Origin: Lepas anatifera
Taxonomy: Eukaryota; Arthropoda; Thecostraca; Lepadidae
NCBI GenBank assembly: GCA_034440635.1
Contig: JAOTON010001583.1
Span: forward strand, 682,001-746,000
DNA length: 64,000 nucleotides
Direction: 5' to 3'
How positions within the stretch are numbered: position 1 is the stretch's first letter; every line of letters starts with the position of its first letter. A model generated the notes under the pieces. The model was given only the letters and a program-made list of their open reading frames with translations. It was not told the DNA's origin and made no database searches. Below, one piece after another: positions 22,627 to 34,171 of the stretch. Position numbers and translations under genes: made by a program.

Positions 22627-23587
22627 TTAACCTGCAACCCGGTGGGCCTCCGAGCCACCCTCGCCCTGGTGGGTAGTGTTTGAACACCCCCTTCGAACTC
22701 GGCCCCTATGCGGGATAGCGAAGAAACACGAATGCTGGTGGATAGCTCATACAAATTCATGAAGAAACTACATCAGTCACTTTTTTTGCTCAGGTCAATA
22801 TTGAGGTCCTGACAGGTCAAAGAAAGTGACATTTTGAGTAGAGTTTTTGGGCTCTAGCGTCTGAAGAGTTGAGTTAGAATCATTTTTACCCATCATTCAC
22901 TTCTTCTCGTCACGGCCAATTGAATGATGTATAATATGACCATAGTAGGTCAAAACACAAAAATGACCTGACCTCACGTCAGGTCAAGATCACTTTTTAC
23001 CCTACCATAGACAATATACAATGACATATAAATCGAATCGCAATAGCAATCCAAACGCAATGGTATCAAAATAAAAACTATATCATCGTTTCATGCCAAA
23101 GTTATTGACCTAAGTCTGAAAACTGGTTACGTAGGCCCTAGATGACCTCTCAGAGGTCACAGGTCAAAAAGTGCAACATGAACCTGGAAAAGTGCCATAA
23201 GATACTACGATTTGGAGAAGATGAAGGTATTCTCAGTTGAATCGACAAAAATACAGCGCAATTTCTGTTTCTCCCATGTATTTCCAATGGAGAGGTCATT
23301 GTTCGTACTTGACCTTAGGTCATCGGTATGAAAAATCCCGGAATATGTGTTGTAGCACCCGTTGGGCCCATTATGTGGTAGATTCACCCATTTCTTACTT
23401 ATGCCGCCATAAACTTTTTTGGAGGTAGGGTCACTTGACCTGCACTGGGGACCTGACCTGAGATGACCCAACCTTAAAATGTTGTGCAGAGTTGCGGAAT
23501 TAATCAAGGATAAGGTGTGCAAGGTACGGCGGTGCTTCGCGCCGTCGTTTTTTCGTGCCACCGAAAAAAACTGAGGCGAGGGTTAGC
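22627..23587 (-). repeat. TTAA-bounded MITE, family B copy 2
   Basis: Left edge TTAACCTGCAACCCGGTGG; right edge GAGGCGAGGGTTAG, where TTAA has changed by one base. Compared with copy 1 this lies in reverse orientation and lacks the TA-flanked insertion, so it shows the empty site near 23130-23145. Contains TGACCTGACCTCACGTCAGGT and many other AGGTCA-type sites. Confidence 0.72.
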
Positions 23588-23631
23588 AAAATAAAGGCAA
23601 AACAAAATTCTTAAATTTGCATAATTTTTGG

Positions 23632-23815
23632 GGGCAATCGATACACCAACTGCCAAGGTCTGATGGCGTCTCCGCGTCTTTCAGAAGCCGATGAAGAACG
23701 AAGTACGTAGTATCTTGTTGGAACGGTTTCTGGGGAGTCAGATTTTCCTTGTCCTGGGAATCCCCCGGGCCTTGCAGCCGGCTCAACCGCGCGAAAAGTG
23801 ACGCCACTGACCACC
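23632..23815 (-). repeat. Degenerate tRNA-type SINE (family S)
   Basis: Minus-strand copy with the order seen at 25093-25271: CAATCGATACACCAACTGCC, TTGTTGGAACGGTTTCTGGGG, TTTTCCTTGTCCTGGGAA and CGGGCCTTGCAGCCGGC. Several indels. Confidence 0.5.
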
Positions 23816-24035
23816 AGACCTCAACACCGCTCAACAGAGGTGCAGAAACTGGTCAACTCGGCTTCTAGGCTAGGTGACACATTTGCATTATTCAAGGTGC
23901 CTGACTGAGACAAAATACGTATTCTGGCTGCATAGTCTAAACTCAAACTACTAGTTTTTTTAAAAATATAGAACTAAGCGTGTAACAAGCATTTCAAATT
24001 AGTAGCTCCTTTATTCTATTGCAACGATTAGTGAT

Positions 24036-25045
24036 TTAAACCACCTGGCTGGGCCTCCGAGCCACCTTTGCCCTGGTGGGGAAGGGTGTTTGAATACCCC
24101 CTCGAACTCGGCCCGAATGCGGGATGGCGAAAAAACGCGAACACTGGTGGATAGCTCATAAAGATTCATGAAGAAACCATAAAAGTCACTTTTTGGCTCA
24201 GGTCAATATTGAGGTCATGACAGGCCAAAGAACGTGGCATTTTGAGGAGAGTTTTTGGGCTCTAGCATCTGACAGAGTTGAGTAAGAACCATTCTTAGGC
24301 ACCTCTCGCTTCCTCTCGTCACGGTGAATTGAATGATGCATAATATGACCATACTAGGTCAAAACACAAAAATTACCTGACCTCAGGTCAGGTCAAGGCT
24401 ACTTTTTACCCTACCATATTCAATACGCATATCAATCGACTCACAATAGCAATCCAAACGCAATGATATCAAAATAAAAGCTGAATCATCATTCCATGCA
24501 AAGGTATTAACCTAAGTCTGAAAGCTGCTTAAGAAGCCCCAGATGACCTCTCAGAAGTCACAAGTAAAGAAATTGCAGCATGAATCTGGAAAGGGGCCCA
24601 GGTTACTATGATTTGGAGAATATGAAAGTATTCTCCGCTGTATCTACACAAATACAGGTCAATATCTGTTTTTCCCATGTATTCCCAATGGAGAGGGAAC
24701 AGTCCGTACTTGACCTCAGGCGGTCGATATGAAAAATCCCGGGATATTTTTGGTAGCATTCGGTAGGCCCATTATGTTGCATAAGTTACAATCCGATAGA
24801 TTGACCCATTTTTTTACTTATGCCACCTCAAACATTTTTCGAGGTGAGGTCACTTGACTTGCACTGGTGACCTGACCTGAAATGACCCAACCATAAAATT
24901 TTTGGGGAAAGTTGCGGAATTGATCGAGGATAAGGTGTGCCAGGCGCCGTCAAAAATGGTGGCGCTTTGCGCCGCCGTTTTTTTTTTGGTGCCGCCGGAA
25001 GAACCCGAGGGGGTGTTCAAACACTGCCACAGGGGCGAGGGTTAA
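24036..25045 (-). repeat. TTAA-bounded MITE, family B copy 3
   Basis: TTAA at 24036-24039 and 25042-25045. Left CCACCTGGCTGGGCCTCCG; right GTGTTCAAACACTGCC then GGGGCGAGGGTTAA. The most complete family B copy, 1010 bp. The family-wide GGCGGCGCTTTGCGCCGCC-like hairpin is at 24955-24980. Confidence 0.78.
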
Positions 25046-25092
25046 GGGTCACCACCGCCCACACAGGGGGAGGGGGACGCTGTGACCATTTC

Positions 25093-25271
25093 TAGTGTAG
25101 TGGAGTGGTCAGCGCAGCTGGCTTCCACGCAGATGACCCGGGTTTAAGGCCCGGCGGCTTCCCTGAATAAGGAGCAAGCTGGCTCCCGAGAAACCCTTCC
25201 AACAGGGAAAGAGTTGGCGACGCCATATGACCCAAGCAGTTGGTGCGTCGATAAGCCCCAAGAATTATTAT
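25093..25271 (+). repeat. tRNA-derived SINE (family S), best copy
   Basis: The head TAGTGTAGTGGAGTGGTCAG is box A-like and GACCCGGGTTTAAGGCCCGG contains a box B-like segment, both in the correct order for a tRNA promoter. A tRNA-Ser-type ancestor is suggested by the AGTGGTCAG form. The tail CCCTGAATAAGGAGCAAGCT, AACCCTTCCAACAGGGAAAG and GTGCGTCGATAAGCCCCAAG is shared by copies at 15071, 44537, 23632 and, weakly, 2700. Confidence 0.72.
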
Positions 25272-28200
25272 TCTCGCGAGATTTAAATCCACTGCCTAAA
25301 CAACTATGTAGACGAGTCTGGCGCTCTTTTTGCGTTGTGCTCTTTAACAGGGGTCGAAAAAGTTGCCATTTTGCCATTCTAAATGGTGACAGCTGGAGTT
25401 CCACCGGGTGACAAAAGTGACAAGTCGATTTACAAAAATGGCACCTCTAATTCTCATACACTGCAAAATCTGGATTGACTTGATTGTCCCATTTTAACCG
25501 TCTGCGCCATAAGCTTTGTTCGACTAACCGTATTTGGTAAATGCGGTGAATTATTCGAACCATATTCGATCCTGGGCTCGAAAAGTTCAGGCCCTCGCCT
25601 ATCTCTCAGCATGGGCTGGTGACACGAATGGTGATAAAGTGCCATTGTCACCATTGCCCCTAGGCTATGTCACCAGCCGTATTCACTTCTCCTTCCGTGG
25701 TCGAACACATCACTGCTATAATCAGCTGAGCGGCTCGGCCTTCACCGCACTGCGCCAGCCGCCGCATTAGGCGCTGTAGATATTTATTTATAATTAGGCG
25801 CTGTAAAAATATAGAGAGCGGAAAGGCAAGGAAGAGGAATGAAAATATCGGCTGCTATCTTTCTTCCGCATGTGGTGGCAAGGTGGTTAGAGCATAGGTG
25901 TTGATCAGTCAGGTATTTTGGTACTAAGTATGATATAGAAATACTGCTTAAACCTAATATAAGTGCTGCAGTGAAGGCAGACTTTTTCCGCTGTGCTTAC
26001 TGGTATGCCGAGTCGGGGACTCAAGTGGGGCACTTGTAACTGGGTACCTAGGTACCTATCTCTCTAGGCTCGTGCGTGGAAATCCTTTTGGGTCGGACCC
26101 TCATTGGCGGAACCAGGAGCAACTTTTGGAGGAACAAAATCAATTTTTGGAGGGGGCTCCATCAAGAAATCTCGAAAATATAGTATTTTAAAAGGGCCTA
26201 AATTTGGATCTTTTGGTAGGCAAGACACTATTTTGGGCTTTGTTGGGGGCAACAGCCCCTTTGGCCCCCTTGGATCAACCCTTGGACCCCCTGAATTTGG
26301 GTCTCCCATAGACTTAATATAGGGCTTGTAGTGCTGTGCCAGAATCAACTCACAGAGACCTCCAGGGCTGCCTCATGCAGTGCCTATTTGAAACAAAAAA
26401 TATTTTTGTTTCATCTTTGGAGTGTGTTAGGCATCAATATCTAGATTTAATAACTGCAAAACATCCCACTTCTAGTTTGCAAAAGTTGTGGATTGCCACA
26501 ATGACAAGAATAAAAACTTGTAGTTTGAGTTGTTTAGGAGGTAGCTTTTGGGTGTGGCTATGACTAGTAGGGATGGGGGTCAAGACCAGTGTGGGGCAGT
26601 CTGTGGGGGAAGAACAGTAGGTAAGCAGATTGTGCCAGGTTTCAACATCTTATTAGGGTGGTTGTTGGGCATAGTGAGTAGTTTAGTACCTGCTTAGCTC
26701 ATGCATATATGATAAATCATGTGAAGCATTGATGTTCATATATGGATTCAGACCTACCATCTTGAGATAGTTTTTCTGTCTGTGGGGCACCACTAGCACA
26801 CTGGGTGGTGAGCGCCACCACGAACTCATGCAAGCATCACAAATATAAAATAATTTAAATGTGGAAATCATTATTTTTGAGTTATTTTCATGGTGAAGGA
26901 ATGTACATGGTAATATTTGTGCCATGAGTGTAAATTTCAGCAGTTGCCAATTTTTTTCAGATTGGGGTCAGCAAAAGAAACTGCAGGGCACAAACATACT
27001 TGGGGGCAGAACTTGTAGGTAGTGCTGGGGCAAGCAGGGATGAACCACCAGATGTATATTTTAACATGGTGGATAGGAGAAGTATGTTGGTGGTTGTGGG
27101 CATTTGAGGACAGCATATGTGATTTATTGTGGCTTTTCATTTGCAGGTAAACAGCAAATGTATATTACTCCATATAGGAAAGAAGGAAGGAGTGTCACTG
27201 CTTCAGTTTTAGAAAAAGTATTTGCCTCCCCAATGTCCCTTGGCTTGATAATGCTAGTGAATAAAAATGATAAAGTCTGGTTTGAAGAAGCGTTTTGGGA
27301 GATTAAGCAATGATAAGCATGATGTGCTTTTATCTGCAATGATGCAAATGTTTCACAAATGTGAATAAAATATTGAATGAAATGTTTAAAGCCAACATAA
27401 TGGTAACTGTTGCAAGTTTTGCTGTGTTCAATGATCACAACCTGCAAATGTATCTTGATATTAGTATTTATATTATTTTAAGCTTAAAAGATCAAATTGA
27501 TCTTGGCTGGCCATTGTAGGGACTTAAAATGTTTGACAAATCAAGAGCTGCCATACAATATTTTATCTAGGCAAGCCATGTTCTTTCTGCCTGTGTCATA
27601 CCGGACACGATTGCTTGGAACTGTAGTGCATTCATCAGATTATAAGTTAAAACAGAGTCAGTGTAACTGGCTGATAAATGACCAAAATATTTTCATTCAG
27701 CATACCTTTACAATCATGCAACAAATCCTCTTAATGTGGCTCCTGCCTTGTCGTGTGAACATTGTAGGTGTTGTTAGTTTTGCTGAAGCAGCAGGTGTAT
27801 AGGTTTGGAATGGGCTTAAGGCATTTGGGACTGTGGGAGAGGGGATTGGGGAAGTCACTTAAACTTTATCAAATACAGGAAATTTTATGACAGCTTTAAA
27901 AGCTGTCTAGATAGAAATATGAAGGGAATATTCATGATTGGATGGAAGGTAAGCTCACCACATATCTGGCTCAATTGAGGTGTATTGTGCAGGATGCAAA
28001 ACTGTATACATGTTTTTGCATATTTTTGACTCTTAAACTCTTGTACATTTTGGGAATGGTCAGGTACAATGTTATCCTCAATATGCTATCGCCATCTTTC
28101 ACATGTAGAACTATTATTTTAGCAAATAATTATGTTTGGCCTGGTGCCTATTGTGTGGTCTCATTTGGCACTCTTTGTAGCTGAGATGTTTTGGGACTTC

Positions 28201-28440
28201 TTGCTTTTTTTTATGCCACTGCTATTTTAAAACTGACTTTAAAAGCTTTTAAAGTATGGAGTAAATTTTGAGAAAGAGGATCAAAATGCTGTCAATTCAG
28301 TTCATATCCCTTTCTCTGCGATGCCGACAACTAGAGAACATAGTTGCTTGGGGCCTGCTTTGGTTTGATACAGGTGGGGCTGGGGCAATGGCGTAGCCTG
28401 GGGTCCGTGGACTCCTCTTGGGCTTACTGTTCACTGTAAA
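25272..28440. other. No gene recognised
   Basis: About 3.2 kb with no supported gene. It is less repeat-laden than its surroundings. Open frames at 26336-26563, 27104-27313, 27497-27802 and 27942-28184 lack domains, conserved motifs and splice context. The repeat at 26255-26350 is listed separately. Intron or intergenic DNA is the simplest reading. Confidence 0.4.
26255..26350 (+). repeat. Dispersed repeat related to 46375-46455
   Basis: Both copies share CCCATAG, TATAGGGCTTGTA and a CC-AG-T-AAC ending, after a G/C-rich stretch with GGACCCCC or GACCCCCC. In both the minus strand would read as an old coding or tail segment, but nothing identifiable. Confidence 0.4.
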
Positions 28441-28479
28441 GCAGGAATATGGGTGTTGGTGCTCCCTTCAGCTGGTTCG

Positions 28480-29190
28480 GGGACCCCGATAATCAGTCTT
28501 GGAGGGCCCCAGATAATCGCTCTCGGGGACCTCTGAGCATCTGTCTTTGCGTTCCCGAACATTCTTGGGGCTCCGAGCATCCTTCTCGGGGCCTCCGCGG
28601 CCCTCGGGAATCAGTCTCGGGAGCCCCTAAACATTGGTCTCGAACATCACTCCCGGGGGTCGGGGACATCGGTCTTGGGAGCTCCCGAATATCACCCTTG
28701 GGGGCCCCGAGACCACTGCTCGGGACCAAGATCGGAGGGTCTGGGAAAAAGTGCTCGGGTAGATGTGCCTGTGTTGAGAATATGATGCTGACTGAGGTGG
28801 ATTTCCTGGGATTGATAAAGGTATACATTTTAGGGGCATCGAACATCTGTCTTGGGGCCCCGAGCATTTCTCTTGACTCGGAGACCGTGATCATCGGTCT
28901 CCTGGACACCCCACACTCACATCATTCCGGAGGCTCCCGGCATCACTGGGTCCCTCTGAGCTTGGTCTTGGAATCCCTCAGATTTGTCTCGGGGTCCCGA
29001 ATATCGGTTCGGCATCGCTCTGGGGGGAGGGGCGAGACCAGGTTTTGGGGGTCCTGGGCGATTCTCGGGGCAGCGAGGCAGATGTTCGGGGCCCAAGCGA
29101 TGCTCGTGGGTCGAGACCGATGTTCGGGGCCTCGAGACTGATTCCCGGGGTCCCCGGAGGTCAGTTTGGGGCCCCCAAGACCAATGCCTA
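28480..29190 (+). repeat. Degenerate minisatellite, about 22-bp unit
   Basis: The sequence is an array of variants of roughly GAnCATCnGTCTCGGGGCCCC, for example GAGCATCCTTCTCGGGGCCTCC, GAATATCACCCTTGGGGGCC and GACCGATGTTCGGGGCCTC. Units range from about 18 to 24 bp and are interrupted near 28745-28840. The array keeps a 230-codon frame open on the plus strand and a 138-codon frame on the minus strand; both are explained by repetition of a stop-free unit. Confidence 0.7.
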
Positions 29191-29390
29191 CGCTTTAAGG
29201 AACAAGGTCAGCTCAAAACAAGTTAGTGCTCGTTCAGTGAGCAAGGTCAGTTCAAGCATCGCGCTCGAAGCCATCGTGAATCGGTCTCATGGACCCCTGA
29301 ACACCGATCCCGAGCAATGCTCTCGTTGTGTCTCCCGAAATGCTGCGCGGAGCAAGCTGGGGGGATCTGGGAGATGTTTGTGAACATCAA

Positions 29391-31234
29391 GTGTGCGAAT
29401 TTGTTTGTTTTATAATGTCGTGACTGTATGACCTTTAAAATATCACAATCATATTAATGCGTTATAATATCTTTTTCACGGCAATATTCAGCGGTAACAC
29501 TTAACTGCTACCCTCTCGCTGCGAGATTCTTTATCTATAATTTTTAAGATAATCACTGAGTGACATTGGAATATTTCGCTCCTCAGGGCCAAGTGCGTGT
29601 GGTGAGTGGTGAGAGCCGCCACTGCGAACTCTGAGATGATTCTCCACCAGCAGTCCTTCCTTATCTGATCCCGTCCGTCCAGAGCGGTGAGCTTTTCTCC
29701 TTCCTTCCTTCCATGCATGTTCATAAGATATCCAATATCAGAATTATTTTTAAATATTAATAAAGTGCGCCTTTTCCAATCCTTAAAAGAAAATCCTGGG
29801 TGAGGTTCATTGTGCTTATTGGAAGAATATTTACTCATTAACAGGTGGGTATGGGGGAGGCATTAAACTATAAAGGGTCCTTCTGAAGGTTAGGCTCCAA
29901 GCCAATCCTGGTCGCGCCACCTGCCTCCTCCATGGGGTCCGTCGGGTTGGCTGCGAGCATGCTGGGATCGTGCGAGCCACAGCGCGCAGCTCCTATCGAT
30001 GATGTCGACAGTGGCCGCGGGGCCATGCTGCAGCTGCGAACTCTGTCACTTCGTGTTTGTAGCCATTAGCCACTGTCCGCAGCTTTAGCTTCGCACCCTA
30101 GTATCTTCCGGTCATCTGTGTAGCTGCGTTACCCCTGGCTTGACTTTCGTGAATGAACGATAAAATGCAATTTATCCTATGTGTGGTCCTGATTGCCGGG
30201 GCGTATCCAAGGAGCAATCGGCCCCACCCCTTGGGCTGACCTTAAACACTGGAAGAAACGCCTCCCGCCGCAGCCGCGGGGCCCCACAGGGTGAGCCCTG
30301 CGGCTTTAGCTGGGCCCCGCAGGCTTCGAATCGGGAAATAAAAGTTGATTTATGCCGAGAAACCACAGCGTAAAATTTGGAAGCTCCGGCCATATGGGAA
30401 ATTTACCGCTCCAGAATACATACGCAAAGATGCGTACAGAACAGAGTGGTGGCATATCAAAACACACAGGGCGAACCAGTCGAAGCCCTCTACGTTTCCC
30501 TAGACTTTGGATATAAAGTGTGCAAAAATTCGTAACGTAAGATGGGACTACTTTGAAATCGTGAAAACTTCCAACAGTGTTAAGGAATGATAAAAATATT
30601 TTTGATTCGAAAATTGTTCAGTGGAAAGTGTTGCGAATTATCTAGGAAAATGAAAATATATAAGGGAAGCGTATTTACTTGGTATTTCGAAATGCCAAAA
30701 TTCCATGGATTTCTAACGCTACATAAATGTTCTAGTATGGCGCACAACGGAAAATTGATAATTGTCTGAAAGCCAACTGCGTAAGAATCCTCACCCAAGT
30801 ATTATGTTGCCCCTGTTCCAAATGTCACCCGAATTCAGGTCTGGGGCCCATTTTAATGTATTTCGGGGCCTCTGAAATCGATCTCAGGGCTCTGAATGGT
30901 TGTCGTTTTGGATCTCCGAGGGTTGCTGTCGCCCCCCTCCTATGCTGGTTTCTGGGTTCGTTTTGGCCTCGGAGGCTCCCCGAGTGTTTCCTTTTTACTT
31001 TTCGGCTCCTGGCCTTTGCCAACATCAGAAGCTACTGCCCAATTCCCGCATATGCGGAAAATTCCGGGCATTGATGACTTTCTCTTGTCCCACCGTGCCG
31101 CACAAGGCGGTTGGCGTCATTGCCAGGACAAGGCTACGGTTAGCGTGAGCCAACCCTGCGCCCAGCGGTTCCGGGATTTCAACGCGAGCCCTCATCTCAG
31201 AAGGCAGGCGCGTTACCCTGGCTACACTGGTCTC
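29391..31234. other. No gene recognised
   Basis: No supported gene. 29890-30080 and 30180-30330 are GC-rich (for example GCCGCAGCCGCGGGGCC) and could be promoter-like, but without TATA, start or splice context. Variants of the 22-bp unit reappear at about 30838-30920 (GGGGCCTCTGAAATCGATCTC). Confidence 0.4.
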
Positions 31235-31750
31235 TCACTGGGCCCCTGAAAGCTTCTGGGCCTCTTTGGTTCCTCGGACCTCTGAGTCTGCGACCGGGGC
31301 CCTCACATTATCCCAGGCCCACTGCTGCCGAAGTCGGGCCCCTATTCTCAGCGTTGCAGATAATTTTCCTGTTTTCCCTCGGGCTCCCTGTTGTGAAGCC
31401 GGGCCCCCAGCGGTTGAGCTGGGCCTCGTGTGGCTATCCGGGCAGCCTGACGTGCTTCCGGGCGCCCTTTCGTCCAATTGGAACATCTGAGTGTGCGACA
31501 GGGCTCCTCGAATTACCCCCAGCCCACTGCTGCCGAAGCCGGACCCTATTCTCCGCAGATGCAGATAATTCCCTGTTATCTCCGGGCCCTCAGTGGGTCC
31601 AGCCGGGCCTTGCGGTTCACCCGGACCTCCTGTGACTTTCCGACCTCCTGAAGTGCTTCTGGCCCTGTGGTCCACTTGCGAATGTGTTTGCGACCAGGTC
31701 CCTCCGATAATCTCAGACATGTTGTGGCCGAAGCCAGTCCCCTACTTTTA
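31235..31750 (+). repeat. Tandem repeat, about 200-bp unit, nearly three copies
   Basis: Matching blocks recur at 31281, 31486 and about 31680: TCTGAGTCTGCGACC or TCTGAGTGTGCGAC or AATGTGTTTGCGACC, each followed by GGGCCCTC or equivalent and then CCCACTGCTGCCGAAG (GTTGTGGCCGAAG in the third), GGCCCCTATTCTC and GCAGATAATT-CCTGTT. The spacing is close to 200-205 bp. Copies have diverged strongly. Long frames across it are by-products. Confidence 0.65.
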
Positions 31751-32097
31751 ATATTCATGCCCCCTCCCCAAGGTCTACCTAGGCCTGACTACAGTCGGCC
31801 TCTGCCTTGCTGCGGTTACCCCTTTGGTATCGGCCCTCTGTGGCTGCAACCTCCGTCTTTGCTTGGGAGCAATAGGTAACTCTTTATTCAAACGGGCCAC
31901 AGAATATTTGATGCGATTCGGGATGGTCCTGATCCTGATCCTAGCGGACATTTGGTCAATCCCTGTATTTGTGGAGATCCAACCCAATGTTGAGCGGACC
32001 TCAGCGAATTTAGCGCCGGTGCATATCTTTGTGACCCACCAGAGTTCATAAGTTGTCTGCCTCCTAAAACGGAGGTTAAGGTTTTTTTGTCTTCGAA

Positions 32098-32102
<5 letters not shown>

Positions 32103-32151
<49 letters not shown>
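32103..32151. repeat. (TA)n microsatellite 4
   Basis: About 49 bp of TA dinucleotides. Confidence 0.95.
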
Positions 32152-32152
<1 letters not shown>

Positions 32153-33240
32153 GTTTTTAATGAAAATATATTCCTTGCACGGTCCAGCCCCAAAGTTATT
32201 CCTGACCCTGCCAAGGCCCCTTTGGTAATTCCTGGATCCGTCCTGCTGATTGCTCACATATACTTCCTTCGGCTTCAAACGTTAGATAAATATATCAGAA
32301 CTTTTAGCTCTGGTTTATATTGGGAGCATAATACACAAAAACAATGAAAAACGGTGTAACAACTCAATAAGGGTTTTGATAACAAGAAATAACCAAAATA
32401 AGGGTTTTGGTAGCATTTTCTAGTTTGGTGACACATTCGTGATGTGGAATTTCAAATGGTGACACGCCAGCACTTTTTGACCCTGCTCTTTAACCATTTG
32501 TAACGCGTGTGCCAGCTTGTCAGCCGGGGTCCACCGGATGCCACCAGCCTCCACCGGGATGCGAACGGATTCACGTAAGCACAGTCCCCGGGCTTTCCGG
32601 CCCGACCTTCCCCGAAATATGCCCCTGCTCCTGATTTGCTTAGAATGGCTGAAAGAATATTTTTGCTAGTGCAAATGCCAATCAAAATAATGAAGCATAA
32701 GGACTAGACAGGTGTGAATTCACATGATGTTCAAATAGTCAACTGCTCAAATAGTAAACATGTTAATTTAATCTAAAGAACAAATATCCATAGCCAGAAC
32801 GTCCCAATGAATAACTATCTAAATGTCCAATGATCCAATCCAGTCCAATCCAAATATGCCAAGGTAAATGACCTCAGGCTCTAGATGAGAGAAGTGAAGT
32901 GTAAAAGGCGTCAGGTGTGAGAAGATCCCTAAAAAAACTAAAATTAACCACAAAACTAAAAATACTTGGAAGCCCACTATAGATCCCAGCGGAACAACAC
33001 GAAAGTAAAAAGATCATAAAACAGCTTGAATGAACCCAAAAAGGGTGCAAAAGCACAGATGAGATGTGGAATGAACTAAAACGCTGCTAAAAAAAACAAA
33101 CTCGGTCGAAAAACTAAAATTCTGTGCGTAAACTAAAACTGTATATGTGAACTAGAATTCAAAGTATACACTAAAACCGCAATGGAAGACGCAAAGCCTC
33201 AAGGACAGTACAGACCTAAGTAAAAGGGAACTGAAAGTCA
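32152..33240. other. No gene recognised
   Basis: AT-rich DNA without supported genes. From about 32860 to 33240 there are repeated short phrases such as AACTAAAA and GAAGTGAAGTG; this part may be the outer portion of the Penelope-like element. Confidence 0.35.
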
Positions 33241-33249
33241 GGGAAAGGT

Positions 33250-33295
33250 AAAACACGACGTTTCGGTCATGGACCATCATCAGTTGTAAAGCAGT
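33250..33295 (-). ncRNA. Hammerhead ribozyme-like motif of the Penelope-like element
   Basis: Read on the minus strand: CTGATGA (33283-33277), then GGTC-CAT-GACC forming a four-base-pair stem II, then GAAAC GTC (33264-33257). These are the conserved hammerhead core CUGAUGA ... GAAA plus a GUC cleavage triplet. Helix III is only AC/GU, a form described for PLE hammerheads that act best as dimers. It lies about 100 bases past the endonuclease stop, where PLE terminal repeats carry such ribozymes. One unpaired U precedes stem II, so activity is uncertain. Confidence 0.5.
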
Positions 33296-33397
33296 GAGAG
33301 AGTGAGAACGAGACCCCTGAGGTAAATTTGTATTGCAGCCTCGACAGTGTCGTGGCTTAAAACAGTTCAAAGGAGAGCCTCCGTGCGTGTGAGGGTG

Positions 33398-34171
33398 TCA
33401 ACGAATAAGCGGCCAAGAGGATGATATTGTGTTTAGACTGGGCTTGTGTTGTCTGATTAGAATAGACTCGGAAATTTTGCATTCGGGCCCATCCCTAGTG
33501 TGTTTCAAAATTTTAATAGCCAAAAAATCCGTGGTGAGGGTCTGGTCCGGATGAACCAGTCGACGATGGTCCCCGGAAGGCGAGTTGTGCCGTTTGTGAC
33601 GCGCATCCCCAAGGTGTTTATTAAACCTAAGCCGAGCAGAACGTTGACTCTCTCCAATGTAGAAAGACTCGTCGGGCCCACACAATTCACAATCTATACG
33701 ATAAATCACGTTTTTGACATGGCATTTACCCTGCAAACCAGCATGGCAGGTGTCACAGAATCTACCGCCTCCCGGGCACGGCGTGGGTTCCAGGGCTGAC
33801 TTCACCAGCATGTTTCTCACAGAGGGCCCACTACTCCATGCTACCCTCAAGGGGAACCCTGAGCTCCTTATGATCCCTAGAACTTGTTTGGCCAGGGAGT
33901 CATCCACAAATGGAAGCACCAGGGGAGTGCAAGCCTCCACATGAACCCTTGGTCTTGAACATGGAATAAGAGCCTCAAATTTCAGTTTTCGGACCATGTG
34001 CTTCGGGTAGCCGTTCCCGATGAAAAGAGACTCCACCTTACCCCGACTCCTTTTAAGTGGGCTACCAGGAGTGGAGACACGAATGGCTCCAGTGAATTGT
34101 GAGCGTACCACAGCCTTTTCCATGGAAATGGGCTGGGCTGAGTCAAATGGCATGATGATCGGTGCAGCCAT
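33398..34171 (-). pseudogene. Penelope-like element: GIY-YIG endonuclease part
   Basis: A 257-codon frame. Residues 132-150 hold a Cys cluster (CPGGGRFCDTC and KC) that is usual ahead of the PLE nuclease. The nuclease itself starts at VIYRIDC (155-161), has YIGESQRSARLRFNKH (171-186) with the GIY-YIG Tyr, Arg and His, and ends with ISESILIRQHKPSLN, which carries the catalytic Glu. The upstream region (residues 1-130) is the RT thumb/connector. It overlaps the RT frame by about 190 bases in a different frame, so a frameshift separates them. Confidence 0.85.

Noticed and set aside
28449..29141. 230-codon open frame on the plus strand
   Set aside because: It follows the 22-bp minisatellite; both strands stay open because the unit lacks stops. 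Glycine, Ser and Arg rich with no domain.
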